A DNA stretch of 64,000 bases from Pseudoruegeria sp. SHC-113 (GCF_025376885.1 NZ_JAHUBR010000001.1:806001-870000); one strand, 5' to 3'. Positions 9,869-18,133 are shown, counted from the first letter of the stretch. Program-made: numbers and translations. Notes: generated from the letters alone by a model not told the origin.

Positions 9869-10447
9869 CTAGGGGGCATCCTTGCGCGCGGGCCTTTGTG
9901 CGGTTGTGCGGCCACGGCGCAGCCAGAGGCGCAGGCGCGCGCGCCATCCCGAAGGGCTGCCCGGTTTGGGGACAGCGGCCAGCAGCGCGGCATCGGTGAC
10001 TTCGCGCCGCTCGGCGGCTTTCGCGCGGCGGCTCCGGGCGTTCAGCAGGCGGATCAGTGCGGCGAGTTCGGCGCGGGCCGGAGAGCGGCAGTCGGGAAAA
10101 TAGAGCCTCGCCGCGCCAAGGAATTCATCGTCGTGCAGCACTTCAGCCTTCCGCACGACGGAAATCTCAAGGCGGCCATAGGGAAAGAACAGGCGGCAAT
10201 CGCGTATTTCCCCGTAGGAGTCCGCATCGATCGGGCCTTCGATCACCGCCATATCGGGCGCAATGCGGATCCCCGCGTGCCAGTGTCCGTCGATCTGCAC
10301 CGAGAAGGTAAGCGCCTGCGCGGGAACGGCGGGCGGCGGGCCATCGGCCTCTGCCAGCCTGCGGGCGGGCGAATCGGCCGCTTTGGCTGCGCTGGCAGCC
10401 CGTGTCTGATCGCGCTGCAAAACACGCATTCTGCCCCTCCCTGACAA
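9869..10447 (-). CDS. Hypothetical protein
   Basis: 192 aa, no recognised domain. The middle part (about residues 45-135) has beta-rich, moderately conserved-looking sequence such as LTFSVQIDGHWHAGIRIAPDMAV and GEIRDCRLFFPYGRLEISVV. The C-terminus is strongly basic (WRARLRLWLRRGRTTAQRPARK), as expected for a membrane- or nucleic-acid-proximal tail. An internal ATG at 10427-10429 (MRVLQRD) is an alternative start. It stands alone between the DUF599 gene and the divergent glc operon. It could be a PilZ-like or adaptor domain, but I cannot support that. Confidence 0.6.
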   Translation of the reverse strand: MSGRGRMRVLQRDQTRAASAAKAADSPARRLAEADGPPPAVPAQALTFSVQIDGHWHAGIRIAPDMAVIEGPIDADSYGEIRDCRLFFPYGRLEISVVRKAEVLHDDEFLGAARLYFPDCRSPARAELAALIRLLNARSRRAKAAERREVTDAALLAAVPKPGSPSGWRARLRLWLRRGRTTAQRPARKDAP

Positions 10448-10512
10448 CAGACACGGGCCGCAAACGGAAAATGGCCCACTCTGGGAACTGCTGGCTCCAG
10501 ACTGCGCCCGGC

Positions 10513-10530
10513 TTGGTTATCAATTGGTTA
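10513..10530 (+). promoter_or_regulatory. Tandem TTGGTTA half-sites upstream of glcD
   Basis: TTGGTTA occurs at 10513-10519 and again at 10524-10530, an 11-bp period or about one helical turn. The half-site resembles the arms (TTGGTAA) of the main dyad at 10628-10650, so it may be an auxiliary binding site. The rest of the 246-bp intergenic region 10448-10693 shows only the promoter and dyad listed next. Confidence 0.35.
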
Positions 10531-10591
10531 ATGCCGCTCGGGTCGCAGGCAGCTGCCCTGCGCGCTTTGCGCACAGGGGGGTGGAAAATGC

Positions 10592-10650
10592 TTGGTGTTT
10601 TACCGAAGCGTTGCTATCGGTGGAAAAATTGGTAAAGTAATTTTACCAAT
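10592..10650 (+). promoter_or_regulatory. glcDEF promoter and operator dyad
   Basis: A candidate -35 TTGGTG (10592-10597) and -10 TATCGG (10615-10620) have 17-bp spacing; the -10 is part of a TGCTAT element (10612-10617). Directly downstream is a perfect 9-bp inverted repeat, ATTGGTAAA (10628-10636) and TTTACCAAT (10642-10650), separated by 5 bases. The TTGGT...ACCAA arms are typical of GntR/FadR-family operators (GlcC, LldR, PdhR type). Position over the start site fits repression. Confidence 0.6.
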
Positions 10651-10693
10651 GAGGGTGAGGGGCCGAAGCCGCCCCGGATGGAGGAGAGACGCC

Positions 10694-12130
10694 ATGCAGA
10701 TGCCACAGCCCGACGCCGGGATCCTTGCGCGCAAGGCGCGGATCGTCTCCCGCCTGTCCGCCGTTTTGAGCGACGGCGCGGTGATCCACGCGCCGGAGGA
10801 AACCCGCGCCTACGAATGCGATGCGCTCACCGCCTATAAATGCCCGCCGATGGCCGTGGTGCTGCCCGCGAGCACGGCGGAGGTTTCGGCCGTGCTGAAG
10901 GTTTGCCATGAGGAGGGCGTGCCGGTGGTGCCGCGCGGGGCGGGCACCTCGCTTGCAGGCGGCGCGTTGCCCACTGCCGATTGCGTGATCCTGGGCACCG
11001 CGCGCATGAACGCGGTCCTGGAAACCGACTACGACAACCGCTTCGTCCGCGTGCAATCCGGGCGCACCAACCTTTCCGTCACCGGGGCTGTCGAGGAAGA
11101 AGGCTTCTTCTACGCGCCCGATCCCTCAAGCCAGCTTGCCTGCGCCATCGCGGGCAATGTGGCGATGAATTCCGGCGGGGCGCATTGCCTGAAATACGGC
11201 GTCACCACCAACAACCTGATGGGCGTGACGATGGTGCTGATGGATGGCACCGTGGTGGAAATCGGCGGCGCGCATCTGGATGCGGCGGGGCTGGACCTGC
11301 TTGGCGTGATCTGCGGCTCCGAAGGGCAGCTTGGCGTCGTCACGGAAGCCACGCTGCGCATCCTGCACAAGCCCGAAGGCGCGCGCCCCGTGCTGATCGG
11401 CTATGACAGCAATGAGGTGGCCGGGGCCTGCGTGTCCGACATCATCCGCGCGGGCGTGCTGCCGGTGGCCATCGAGTTCATGGACCGCCCCTGCATCCGC
11501 GCCTGCGAGTCCTTCGCCAAGGCAGGCTACCCCGATTGCGAGGCGCTCCTGATCGTGGAGGTGGAAGGCAGCGAGGCGGAGATCCAGCATCAGCTTGGCC
11601 TGATCACCGAGATCGCCCGCCGTCATAACCCGGTGGAGCTGCGCGAAGCCAAGGATGCCGATGAGGCCGGGCGCATCTGGCTGGGGCGCAAATCGGCTTT
11701 CGGCGCGATGGGGCAGATCAACGATTACATGTGCCTTGATGGCACGATCCCTGTCTCCTCCCTGCCCACGGTGCTGCGCCGGATTGGCGAGCTGTCCGGC
11801 GAATATGGGCTGGATGTGGCCAACGTCTTCCATGCGGGCGATGGCAACATGCACCCGCTGATCCTGTTTGATGCTAACAAGCCCGGCGATCTGGAGAAAT
11901 GCGAGGAACTGGGCGCGGAGATCCTGAAGCTTTGCGTCGAGGCGGGGGGCTGCCTGACGGGCGAGCATGGCGTGGGCGTGGAGAAGCGCGACCTGATGGG
12001 CTTCCAATATGCGCCCGAGGATCTGGAAGCGCAGATGGCGGTGAAGGATGTGTTCGATCCGCAGTGGCTGCTGAACCCCGCGAAGGTCTTCCCGCTGACC
12101 GTCTCCCAACCGCGCCGCGCCGCCGCCTGA
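10694..12130 (+). CDS. glcD: Glycolate oxidase FAD-linked subunit GlcD
   Basis: 478 aa. The FAD-binding PCMH-type signature PRGAGTSLAGG is at residues 80-90, and the C-terminal FAD-oxidase region carries HAGDGNMHP and GCLTGEHGVGVEK, both characteristic of the GlcD/lactate dehydrogenase family. With GlcE and GlcF it oxidises glycolate to glyoxylate and passes electrons to the membrane chain. The start at 10694 follows GGAGAGAC; upstream in-frame starts lack a ribosome site and would lie within the operator. First gene of glcDEF, 16 bases before glcE. Confidence 0.95.
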   Translation: MQMPQPDAGILARKARIVSRLSAVLSDGAVIHAPEETRAYECDALTAYKCPPMAVVLPASTAEVSAVLKVCHEEGVPVVPRGAGTSLAGGALPTADCVILGTARMNAVLETDYDNRFVRVQSGRTNLSVTGAVEEEGFFYAPDPSSQLACAIAGNVAMNSGGAHCLKYGVTTNNLMGVTMVLMDGTVVEIGGAHLDAAGLDLLGVICGSEGQLGVVTEATLRILHKPEGARPVLIGYDSNEVAGACVSDIIRAGVLPVAIEFMDRPCIRACESFAKAGYPDCEALLIVEVEGSEAEIQHQLGLITEIARRHNPVELREAKDADEAGRIWLGRKSAFGAMGQINDYMCLDGTIPVSSLPTVLRRIGELSGEYGLDVANVFHAGDGNMHPLILFDANKPGDLEKCEELGAEILKLCVEAGGCLTGEHGVGVEKRDLMGFQYAPEDLEAQMAVKDVFDPQWLLNPAKVFPLTVSQPRRAAA

Positions 12131-12146
12131 CACCGGAGCCCAACGC

Positions 12147-13262
12147 ATGACACTGAAGACCGAAACCGAGCTGGCCGAGGCCATCGCCACGGCGCAAGGC
12201 CCGCTGGCTATCAAGGGCGGCGGCACCCGCACCATCGGCCACGCCGTGGGCACCCCGCTGGAGACCGCTGGCCTCACCGGCATCAGCCTGCATGAGCCGG
12301 GTGCGCTCACCCTCGTGGCCGCCGCCGGGACGCCTTTGGCCGAAATCGATGCGGTGCTTGCCGCCGAAAACCAGCGGCTGGCCTTCGAGCCGCCCGACCT
12401 GCGCGCGCTTCTGGGCCGTGAGGGCACGCCGACCATTGGTGGCGCGGTGGCGGCCAATGCCTCTGGCCCGCGCCGCATTCAGGCCGGGGCCTGCCGCGAT
12501 CACCTGCTGGGTGTGCGCTACGTGGATGGCAGCGGCACCGTTGTGAAGAACGGCGGGCGGGTGATGAAGAACGTCACCGGCTATGATCTCGTGAAGCTCA
12601 TGGCCGGGAGCCACGGCACGCTTGGGGTGCTCTCGGAGGTCTCGCTTAAGGTGCTGCCCGCGCCGGAAGCCACGGCAACGGTGCTGATCGAAGGGCTTGC
12701 GGACGATCAGGCCGTCGCGGCGATGGCGGCGGCGCTGGGCTCGCCGTTCGATGTGTCCGGTGCCGCCCACACGCAGAAGGGAGTGGACGGCGCGCCGGTG
12801 ACGATGATCCGCGTGGAGGGCTTTGCGCCCTCCGTGGCCTACCGGGCGCAGGCGGTGAAGGAGAAGCTGGCGGGCTTTGGCGATGTCACCATTGAGGACG
12901 ATCCCGAGAAAACCGCCGCCGGTTGGGCCTGGGTCCGCGACGTGACTCAACACGCAGGCCAGCCCGGCGATGTCTGGCGCATTTCGGTGAAACCCAGCGA
13001 CGGGCCGGAGGCCGCGCGGCGACTTTCAGGCGCAGAGGTGCTTTATGATTGGGGCGGCGGGCTCCTGTGGGCGCGGGTGCCGGAAGGCACGGACGTGCGC
13101 GCGAGCCTTGGTGGGCTGCCCGGCCATGCCACCCGTGTGCGCGGGGCAGGGGTGAAGGATCCGGCCTTCCCCGTAGAGGCTGCCCCCGTGGCCGCGCTTT
13201 CGGCAGGCCTGCGCGCGCGGTTCGATCCGCGCGGCATTCTCAACCCCGGCATCATGGGCTGA
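12147..13262 (+). CDS. glcE: Glycolate oxidase FAD-binding subunit GlcE
   Basis: 371 aa. The FAD_binding_4 domain is in the first half: LAIKGGGTRTIG near residue 23, RALLGREGTPTIGGAVAANASGPRRIQAG near 90-118 and KNVTGYDLVKLMAGSHGTLGVLSE near 139-162, all conserved in GlcE. The C-terminus is shorter and more variable than in GlcD, as usual. It lies between glcD and glcF with short gaps (16 and 13 bases), so it is part of one transcript and one enzyme complex. Confidence 0.93.
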   Translation: MTLKTETELAEAIATAQGPLAIKGGGTRTIGHAVGTPLETAGLTGISLHEPGALTLVAAAGTPLAEIDAVLAAENQRLAFEPPDLRALLGREGTPTIGGAVAANASGPRRIQAGACRDHLLGVRYVDGSGTVVKNGGRVMKNVTGYDLVKLMAGSHGTLGVLSEVSLKVLPAPEATATVLIEGLADDQAVAAMAAALGSPFDVSGAAHTQKGVDGAPVTMIRVEGFAPSVAYRAQAVKEKLAGFGDVTIEDDPEKTAAGWAWVRDVTQHAGQPGDVWRISVKPSDGPEAARRLSGAEVLYDWGGGLLWARVPEGTDVRASLGGLPGHATRVRGAGVKDPAFPVEAAPVAALSAGLRARFDPRGILNPGIMG

Positions 13263-13275
13263 AGGACAAAGACCA

Positions 13276-14568
13276 ATGCAGACGAATTTCACCGAAGCCC
13301 AGCTGAAAGACCCCGGCATCCAGCGCGCCAACGAGATCCTGCGCTCCTGCGTGCATTGCGGCTTCTGCACGGCGACCTGCCCGACCTATCAGGTGCTTGG
13401 CGATGAGCTCGACAGCCCGCGGGGCCGCATTTACCTGATCAAGGACATGCTGGAAAATGAGCGCCCGGCGGATGAGAAAACGGTGAAACACATCGACCGC
13501 TGCCTCTCCTGCCTGGCCTGCATGACGACCTGCCCTTCGGGCGTGCATTACATGCATCTGGTGGACGAAGCCCGCGCCTATATCGAGAAGACCTACAAAC
13601 GCCCCTTCTCGGACCGCGCCCTGCGCTGGATCCTCGCGCAGATCCTGCCCTATCCGACGCGCTTCCGCCTTGCGCTTCTGGGGGCAAAGATCGGGCGGCC
13701 CTTCAAGTTCCTGATGCCCGATGCGCGGCTGAAGGCGATGCTGGAGATGGCGCCCAAGTCTATCCCGCCGGTGAGCCGCAACGACGATCCGCAGGTCTTC
13801 CCGGCCAAGGGCGAGCGGCTCAAGCGCGTGGCGCTGATGACGGGCTGCGCGCAGAAGGCGCTCAACACCGACATCAACGACGCCACCATCCGCCTGCTGC
13901 GGCGCATGGGCTGCGAGGTGGTGATCGCGGAAGGCATGGGCTGCTGCGGCGCGCTGACCCATCACATGGGCAAGGTGGACGCCAGCCACGCCGCTGCTGC
14001 CGCCAACATCCGGGCCTGGATGGCCGAGGTGAACGGCGAGGGGCTCGATGCCATCGTCATCAACACTTCGGGCTGCGGCACCACGGTGAAAGACTACGGC
14101 CATATGTTCCGCAATGATCCGCTCGCGGCGGAGGCTGCTAAGGTTTCTGAACTGGCGGTGGACGTGTCCGAGCTGTTGGAAAAGCTCGACGTGCCGGAAG
14201 GCGCGGACAAGGGCCTCACGGTGGCCTATCACGCGGCCTGCTCGCTGCAGCACGGCCAGCAAGTGAAGACTGCGCCCAAGACGCTGCTGAAGAAGGCCGG
14301 GTTCACCGTGGTGGAGCCCGCGGACAGCCACCTCTGCTGCGGCTCGGCCGGCACCTACAACCTGATGCAGCCGGAGATCTCCAAGCAGCTCAAGGAGCGC
14401 AAGGTGCGCACGCTGGAGGCCAGGAAGCCCGATGTGATCGCAGCCGGAAACATCGGCTGCATGATGCAGATCGGCGGCGGTACGCAGGTGCCGGTGGTGC
14501 ACAGCGTGGAGCTTCTGGACTGGGCCACCGGCGGCCCCAAACCGCGCGCTCTGGCGCAGGCGGAGTAA
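13276..14568 (+). CDS. glcF: Glycolate oxidase iron-sulfur subunit GlcF
   Basis: 430 aa. Two [4Fe-4S] ferredoxin motifs are visible: Cys 25, 28, 31 and 35 (CVHCGFCTATCP) and Cys 76, 79, 82 and 86 (CLSCLACMTTCP). Two CCG domains follow, marked by GMGCCGALTHHMG and HLCCGSAGTYN, probable additional cluster or quinone-site ligands. GlcF carries electrons from the flavin subunits to the respiratory chain. It completes the operon; 107 bases later the nitrile hydratase operon begins with a related promoter/operator. Confidence 0.95.
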   Translation: MQTNFTEAQLKDPGIQRANEILRSCVHCGFCTATCPTYQVLGDELDSPRGRIYLIKDMLENERPADEKTVKHIDRCLSCLACMTTCPSGVHYMHLVDEARAYIEKTYKRPFSDRALRWILAQILPYPTRFRLALLGAKIGRPFKFLMPDARLKAMLEMAPKSIPPVSRNDDPQVFPAKGERLKRVALMTGCAQKALNTDINDATIRLLRRMGCEVVIAEGMGCCGALTHHMGKVDASHAAAAANIRAWMAEVNGEGLDAIVINTSGCGTTVKDYGHMFRNDPLAAEAAKVSELAVDVSELLEKLDVPEGADKGLTVAYHAACSLQHGQQVKTAPKTLLKKAGFTVVEPADSHLCCGSAGTYNLMQPEISKQLKERKVRTLEARKPDVIAAGNIGCMMQIGGGTQVPVVHSVELLDWATGGPKPRALAQAE

Positions 14569-14627
14569 AGCCGATCCCACGCGGGGCCAGAGTTTGAGCC
14601 CGCACTAGGGAAAAACCGGGCCTTTCG

Positions 14628-14671
14628 TGCTATGCTCCCCCCATTGGAGCGATGATTTTGCCAATGGGGGG
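14628..14671 (+). promoter_or_regulatory. Nitrile hydratase promoter and operator/hairpin
   Basis: A TGCTAT element (14628-14633) is followed nine bases later by ATTGG (14643-14647), 13 bases, then CCAAT (14661-14665). The same geometry occurs at glcD. Here the dyad is extended to 11 perfect base pairs (14637-14647 with 14661-14671). In RNA this hairpin would hold the G-run just upstream of the ATG at 14676 and put the ATG at 14652 in its loop. Confidence 0.55.
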
Positions 14672-14675
14672 CGCC

Positions 14676-15317
14676 ATGCCGACATTTGACAGCGAAGAGG
14701 CCGCGCGGCACCACCGGGATCTCCATTCCCATCTGCCGTCCGATCCGGCTCTGCGGGTCAAGACGTTGGAAAGCCTCGCGGTGGAGCGCGGGCTGGTGGC
14801 CCCTGAAAGCGTGGACGCCTGGGTCGAGGCCTATTCGGAACATGTCGGCCCCAAACGTGGCGCACAGGTGGTGGCCCGCGCTTGGGTGGATCCGGCCTTC
14901 CGCGCGCGGCTGCTGGAGAACGCAGCGGAAGCGATCAAGGATTTCGGCTTTCAGGGCGGCGCAACCGGCCATCTGAAGGCCGTCGAGAACACGGGGGATC
15001 AGCACAACATCGTCGTCTGCACGCTGTGCTCTTGCTACCCGTTCGCGATCCTCGGCATGTCCCCGGCGTGGTACAAATCCGCCGAATACCGGGCGCGCAC
15101 CGTGCGTGAGCCCCGCGCGGTGTTGCGCGAGTTTGGCGTGGACCTGCCAGAGAACGTGGGCGTGCGCGTCTGGGACAGCACGGCGGAGCTGCGGTATCTG
15201 GTGATCCCTCAGCGCCCGGCAGGCACAGAGGGTTGGAGCGAAGAGGCTCTCGCGGCCATCGTCACGCGCAATTCCATGATCGGCACCGAACGCGACCTGA
15301 AAACGGAGGCCGCGTGA
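14676..15317 (+). CDS. nthA: Nitrile hydratase alpha subunit, cobalt type
   Basis: 213 aa. The metal-binding motif V-C-T-L-C-S-C is at residues 114-120, with Cys 115, 118 and 120 as ligands. Threonine after the first Cys is the hallmark of the Co(III) class; iron enzymes have serine. The enzyme hydrates nitriles to amides in the cytoplasm as an alpha-beta heterodimer. The start is uncertain: ATG 14676 gives the usual family length, while in-frame ATGs at 14652 and 14664 sit in a strong hairpin. The beta gene overlaps the stop by one base. No amidase is encoded next to it. Confidence 0.92.
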   Translation: MPTFDSEEAARHHRDLHSHLPSDPALRVKTLESLAVERGLVAPESVDAWVEAYSEHVGPKRGAQVVARAWVDPAFRARLLENAAEAIKDFGFQGGATGHLKAVENTGDQHNIVVCTLCSCYPFAILGMSPAWYKSAEYRARTVREPRAVLREFGVDLPENVGVRVWDSTAELRYLVIPQRPAGTEGWSEEALAAIVTRNSMIGTERDLKTEAA

Positions 15318-15976
15318 TGGATGGCATTCACGATCTGGGCGGGATGGAGGGCTTCGGGCCCATTCCCATCACCGAAGGCAGCGCCGATTTCGCTGATCTG
15401 GAGATCTGGGAGCAGCGCATGTGGGGGCTCTCAAGCAGTCCCATCGCGCCGGGCATTACCATCGACTGGTTCCGCCACGGCATCGAACGCATGGTGCCGG
15501 GCGATTACCTGACCTACGCCTATTTCAACAAGTGGTGCGCCAATTACTTCATGTTCCTGCTGGATGGCGGCACCGTGACGCTTGCAGACATAACGCGCGG
15601 CCATGTGCGCGATCCTGCTCCGGCGGCCAAGGCGATGACGCTCGCGGAGGTTCTGGCCGAGGAAGCGGCCAGCGATTTCAGCTTCGTAAGGGACATCGCG
15701 GCGGCGCCGGGCTTCACCAAAGGGGAGACCGTCCGGACCCGTCGGCACATGGGGTCAGGCCACACCCGCCTGCCACGTTACGCGCGGGGGGCGGCGGGCC
15801 GGGTGCTGGCCCACCACGGGGCGCATGTGCTGCCTGACAAGGGGGCCTTGGGGCTTGATGAGGCGGAGCACCTCTACACGGTCGTCTTCAGCGCGCAGGA
15901 GCTTTGGGGCGAGACCGCCAACCCGCGCGACGAGATCACGCTGGATCTTTGGGAGAGCTACCTTGTTCCGGCCTGA
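15317..15976 (+). CDS. nthB: Nitrile hydratase beta subunit
   Basis: 219 aa beginning MDGIHDLGGMEGFGPI, the canonical beta-subunit N-terminus. The C-terminal SH3-like domain carries FTKGETVRTRRHMGSGHTRLPRYARG and ends with VVFSAQELWGETANPRDEITLDLWESYL, both conserved in the family. It contributes arginines contacting the active-site cysteine oxidised forms in the alpha subunit. ATG overlaps the nthA stop (TGATG), indicating translational coupling and equal production. Confidence 0.93.
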   Translation: MDGIHDLGGMEGFGPIPITEGSADFADLEIWEQRMWGLSSSPIAPGITIDWFRHGIERMVPGDYLTYAYFNKWCANYFMFLLDGGTVTLADITRGHVRDPAPAAKAMTLAEVLAEEAASDFSFVRDIAAAPGFTKGETVRTRRHMGSGHTRLPRYARGAAGRVLAHHGAHVLPDKGALGLDEAEHLYTVVFSAQELWGETANPRDEITLDLWESYLVPA

Positions 15977-16319
15977 GTTCCAGCCCGAAGATCCGCTCGC
16001 GCCTCCGGTGGCGGCTTTCGACGAACCTTGGCAGGCCCAGGCCCTCGCCTTGGCTGATGCCATGGTGCAGGCAGGGCATTTCAGCACATCCGACTGGGCT
16101 GAGGCCTTGGGCGCATCGCTGAAAGAGGCCGAGGCGGCGGGCGCGCCGGATACGTTGGATACCTACTACACAGCGGTTCTGACCGCCCTTGAGCATCTGG
16201 CCGAGGCAAAGGCCGGGATAGACGCCGGGGCGCGCAAGGCGCGCCGAGCGGGGTGGGAAAAGGCCTATCGCCGCACACCGCATGGGCAGCCTGTGATCCT
16301 TCGTCCGTCGGACGGCTGA
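15963..16319 (+). CDS. Nitrile hydratase accessory (activator/metallochaperone) protein
   Basis: 118 aa with a TTG start. No in-frame ATG exists near the beginning of homology, and GGGAGAG lies about seven bases before the TTG at 15963. The ORF overlaps nthB by 14 bases. The core FDEPWQAQALALADAMVQAGHFSTSDWAEALG and TYYTAVLTALEHL is that of the P14K/NHase activator family, which resembles a truncated beta subunit and delivers cobalt into the alpha subunit by subunit swapping. A dyad GACGGC-tga-GCCGTC (16311-16325) spans the stop codon but has no T-run. Confidence 0.85.
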   Translation: MFRPEFQPEDPLAPPVAAFDEPWQAQALALADAMVQAGHFSTSDWAEALGASLKEAEAAGAPDTLDTYYTAVLTALEHLAEAKAGIDAGARKARRAGWEKAYRRTPHGQPVILRPSDG

Positions 16320-16464
16320 GCCGTCACAGCCGGCCTCCTGCGTGGTTAATCAATTCGGCGCACCGCGGCCCCCGGGCCTTCACAGAACCGCAGCATTGGC
16401 CCCAACCGGCCACAATCCTGCCCAACGCCGCCGCTAGCTTTCGGGGAAGATATTCGGAGGCTTC

Positions 16465-17298
16465 ATGCGGTTCTTTACCATTCTTCTGCTTTTCCTGCTC
16501 TCCTGGGGCGGCGCGGCGCAGGCGCAGGGATTCGGCGCGGGCGATGCGCATTCCCTGCGCGCCCTGCAGACGGCCGATGACGGCAAGGGCTGGGAAGCCG
16601 TGGGCCGGCTCAACATCGGCAACCGCAGCATGTGCACCGGGGCCCTGATTGCCGACGATCTGGTGCTGACAGCCGCCCATTGCCTCTTTGACCGCCCCAC
16701 CGGCGCGCGCGTGGATATTTCCGGCATCCAGTTCCTTGCCGGATGGCGCAATGGCCGCGCCTCGGCCTATCGGGGCATCAGCCATGCGGTGGTGCACCCG
16801 GACTACTTGTTTGGTGCGGCGGATGGCGAAAGCAAGGTGCGCAATGATATTGCCCTGCTGCGCCTCGACCAGCCCGTGCGCAATGGCACGATCCAGCCTT
16901 TCGCCATCGACACCCGACCCCGCCGGGGCGATGAGGTGGGCGTGGTGTCCTACGCGCAGGATCGCTCCGAACAGCCCTCGCTGCAGGAAGTCTGCCATGT
17001 GCTGGCCCGTCAGTCCGGTGCGCTGGTGCTCTCCTGCGATGTGGATTTCGGCTCGTCTGGTGCGCCGATCTTCGTGATGCAGAATGGCATCGCCAAGATC
17101 GTGTCCGTCGTCTCGGCCAAGGCCGAGGTAGGCGATCAGAAAGTGGCGCTGGGCAGCGAACTGGAAACGCCGCTGGCGACCGTCATGGCGATGATGGAGG
17201 ACGCAGCCGACCCCTTCCAGCGTGCCCGCCCCACCGTGCGCCGCATGAGCCTGAGCGAAGATCGCGCAAGCTCCGGCGCGAAGTTCCTGCGGCCCTGA
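16465..17298 (+). CDS. Secreted trypsin-like serine protease (copy 1)
   Basis: 277 aa. Signal peptide at residues 1-20 (cleavage near AQA). The S1 triad is intact: His 72 in TAAHC, Asp 128 in NDIALL and Ser 198 in GSSGAP. The residue before the catalytic Ser is Ser rather than the Asp of GDSGGP, so the chymotrypsin-type Ile16-Asp194 activation bridge cannot form; this is usual in bacterial V8/glutamyl-endopeptidase-like enzymes. After the protease domain comes a tail of about 45 residues ending SSGAKFLRP. A GGAGG precedes the ATG. It lies 13 bases before a paralogue. Confidence 0.9.
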   Translation: MRFFTILLLFLLSWGGAAQAQGFGAGDAHSLRALQTADDGKGWEAVGRLNIGNRSMCTGALIADDLVLTAAHCLFDRPTGARVDISGIQFLAGWRNGRASAYRGISHAVVHPDYLFGAADGESKVRNDIALLRLDQPVRNGTIQPFAIDTRPRRGDEVGVVSYAQDRSEQPSLQEVCHVLARQSGALVLSCDVDFGSSGAPIFVMQNGIAKIVSVVSAKAEVGDQKVALGSELETPLATVMAMMEDAADPFQRARPTVRRMSLSEDRASSGAKFLRP

Positions 17299-17311
17299 GG
17301 CGCGGCCGCTC

Positions 17312-18133
17312 ATGACACCTCTCCTCCGCCTTGCCGCCTTACTTCTGCTCCTGCCCGCCGCAGCGCTGGCCCAGCAGGACAGCGGCCTTCAACGCCTCAC
17401 CGACCGCGACGATGTCTTCGGGCTGGAGGCCGTGGGGCGGATCGATCTGGGGGAAGATAGCTATTGCAGCGGGGCATTGATCGCACCCGATCTGGTGCTC
17501 ACCGCTGCCCATTGTTTGTTCGATCGTAGGACCCGCCAACCGCGTGACCTGTCACGCACCCTGTTCAGTGCCAGTTTAAGGGATGGAACGGCTCTGTTTC
17601 AGGCGGCGGTTCTGCGGGCCGTGCCACGGGAAGGTTATGTGCCCTTCGCGCCGGTCAGCCGGGACAACATCGTGCAGGATGTTGCCCTACTTCAGCTGTC
17701 CAGCTCCGTGAGCACGGCCATTATTGCGCCCTATGCAGTGGATGTGGCCCCGCAGGCGGGTGCGCCGGTGAGCGTCGTCTCTTATGCCAGGGGGCGCGAC
17801 GAAGCGCCTTCGTGGCAGCGCTCCTGCAAGGTGGTAGAGCGCGATACCGAAGCGCTCGCGCTGTCGTGCGACGTATACTACGGCTCCTCCGGCGCGCCGG
17901 TCTTTGGCGGCGACGGGCGTCGGCGGCGCATCGTTTCGCTGATCTCGTCGGGTTACCGCGATGGCGAGAGCCACATCGCCTTCGGCATGGTGCTGCCCGA
18001 GGCCGTGGCCGAACTGAAAACCGCCCTGCGTGCCGGGCGCGGGGTGATCGAAGCGGGGCCGTCAGGGCCGCGCCGCTTCGGGGCCGACATCAACGGAAAA
18101 TCCAGCAGCGGCGCGAAATTCCTGCGGCCCTGA
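17312..18133 (+). CDS. Secreted trypsin-like serine protease (copy 2)
   Basis: 273 aa paralogue of the preceding gene. Signal peptide 1-20 (ending AALA). Triad: His 67 (TAAHC), Asp 123 (QDVALL) and Ser 193 (GSSGAP), again without the Asp before Ser. Two Cys pairs likely match those of copy 1 (for example Cys 172 and 186). The C-terminus ends KSSSGAKFLRP, identical to copy 1 in the last nine residues although the 30 residues before it differ. The tandem arrangement argues for duplication and a shared export or processing route. Substrates are unknown. Confidence 0.9.
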   Translation: MTPLLRLAALLLLLPAAALAQQDSGLQRLTDRDDVFGLEAVGRIDLGEDSYCSGALIAPDLVLTAAHCLFDRRTRQPRDLSRTLFSASLRDGTALFQAAVLRAVPREGYVPFAPVSRDNIVQDVALLQLSSSVSTAIIAPYAVDVAPQAGAPVSVVSYARGRDEAPSWQRSCKVVERDTEALALSCDVYYGSSGAPVFGGDGRRRRIVSLISSGYRDGESHIAFGMVLPEAVAELKTALRAGRGVIEAGPSGPRRFGADINGKSSSGAKFLRP

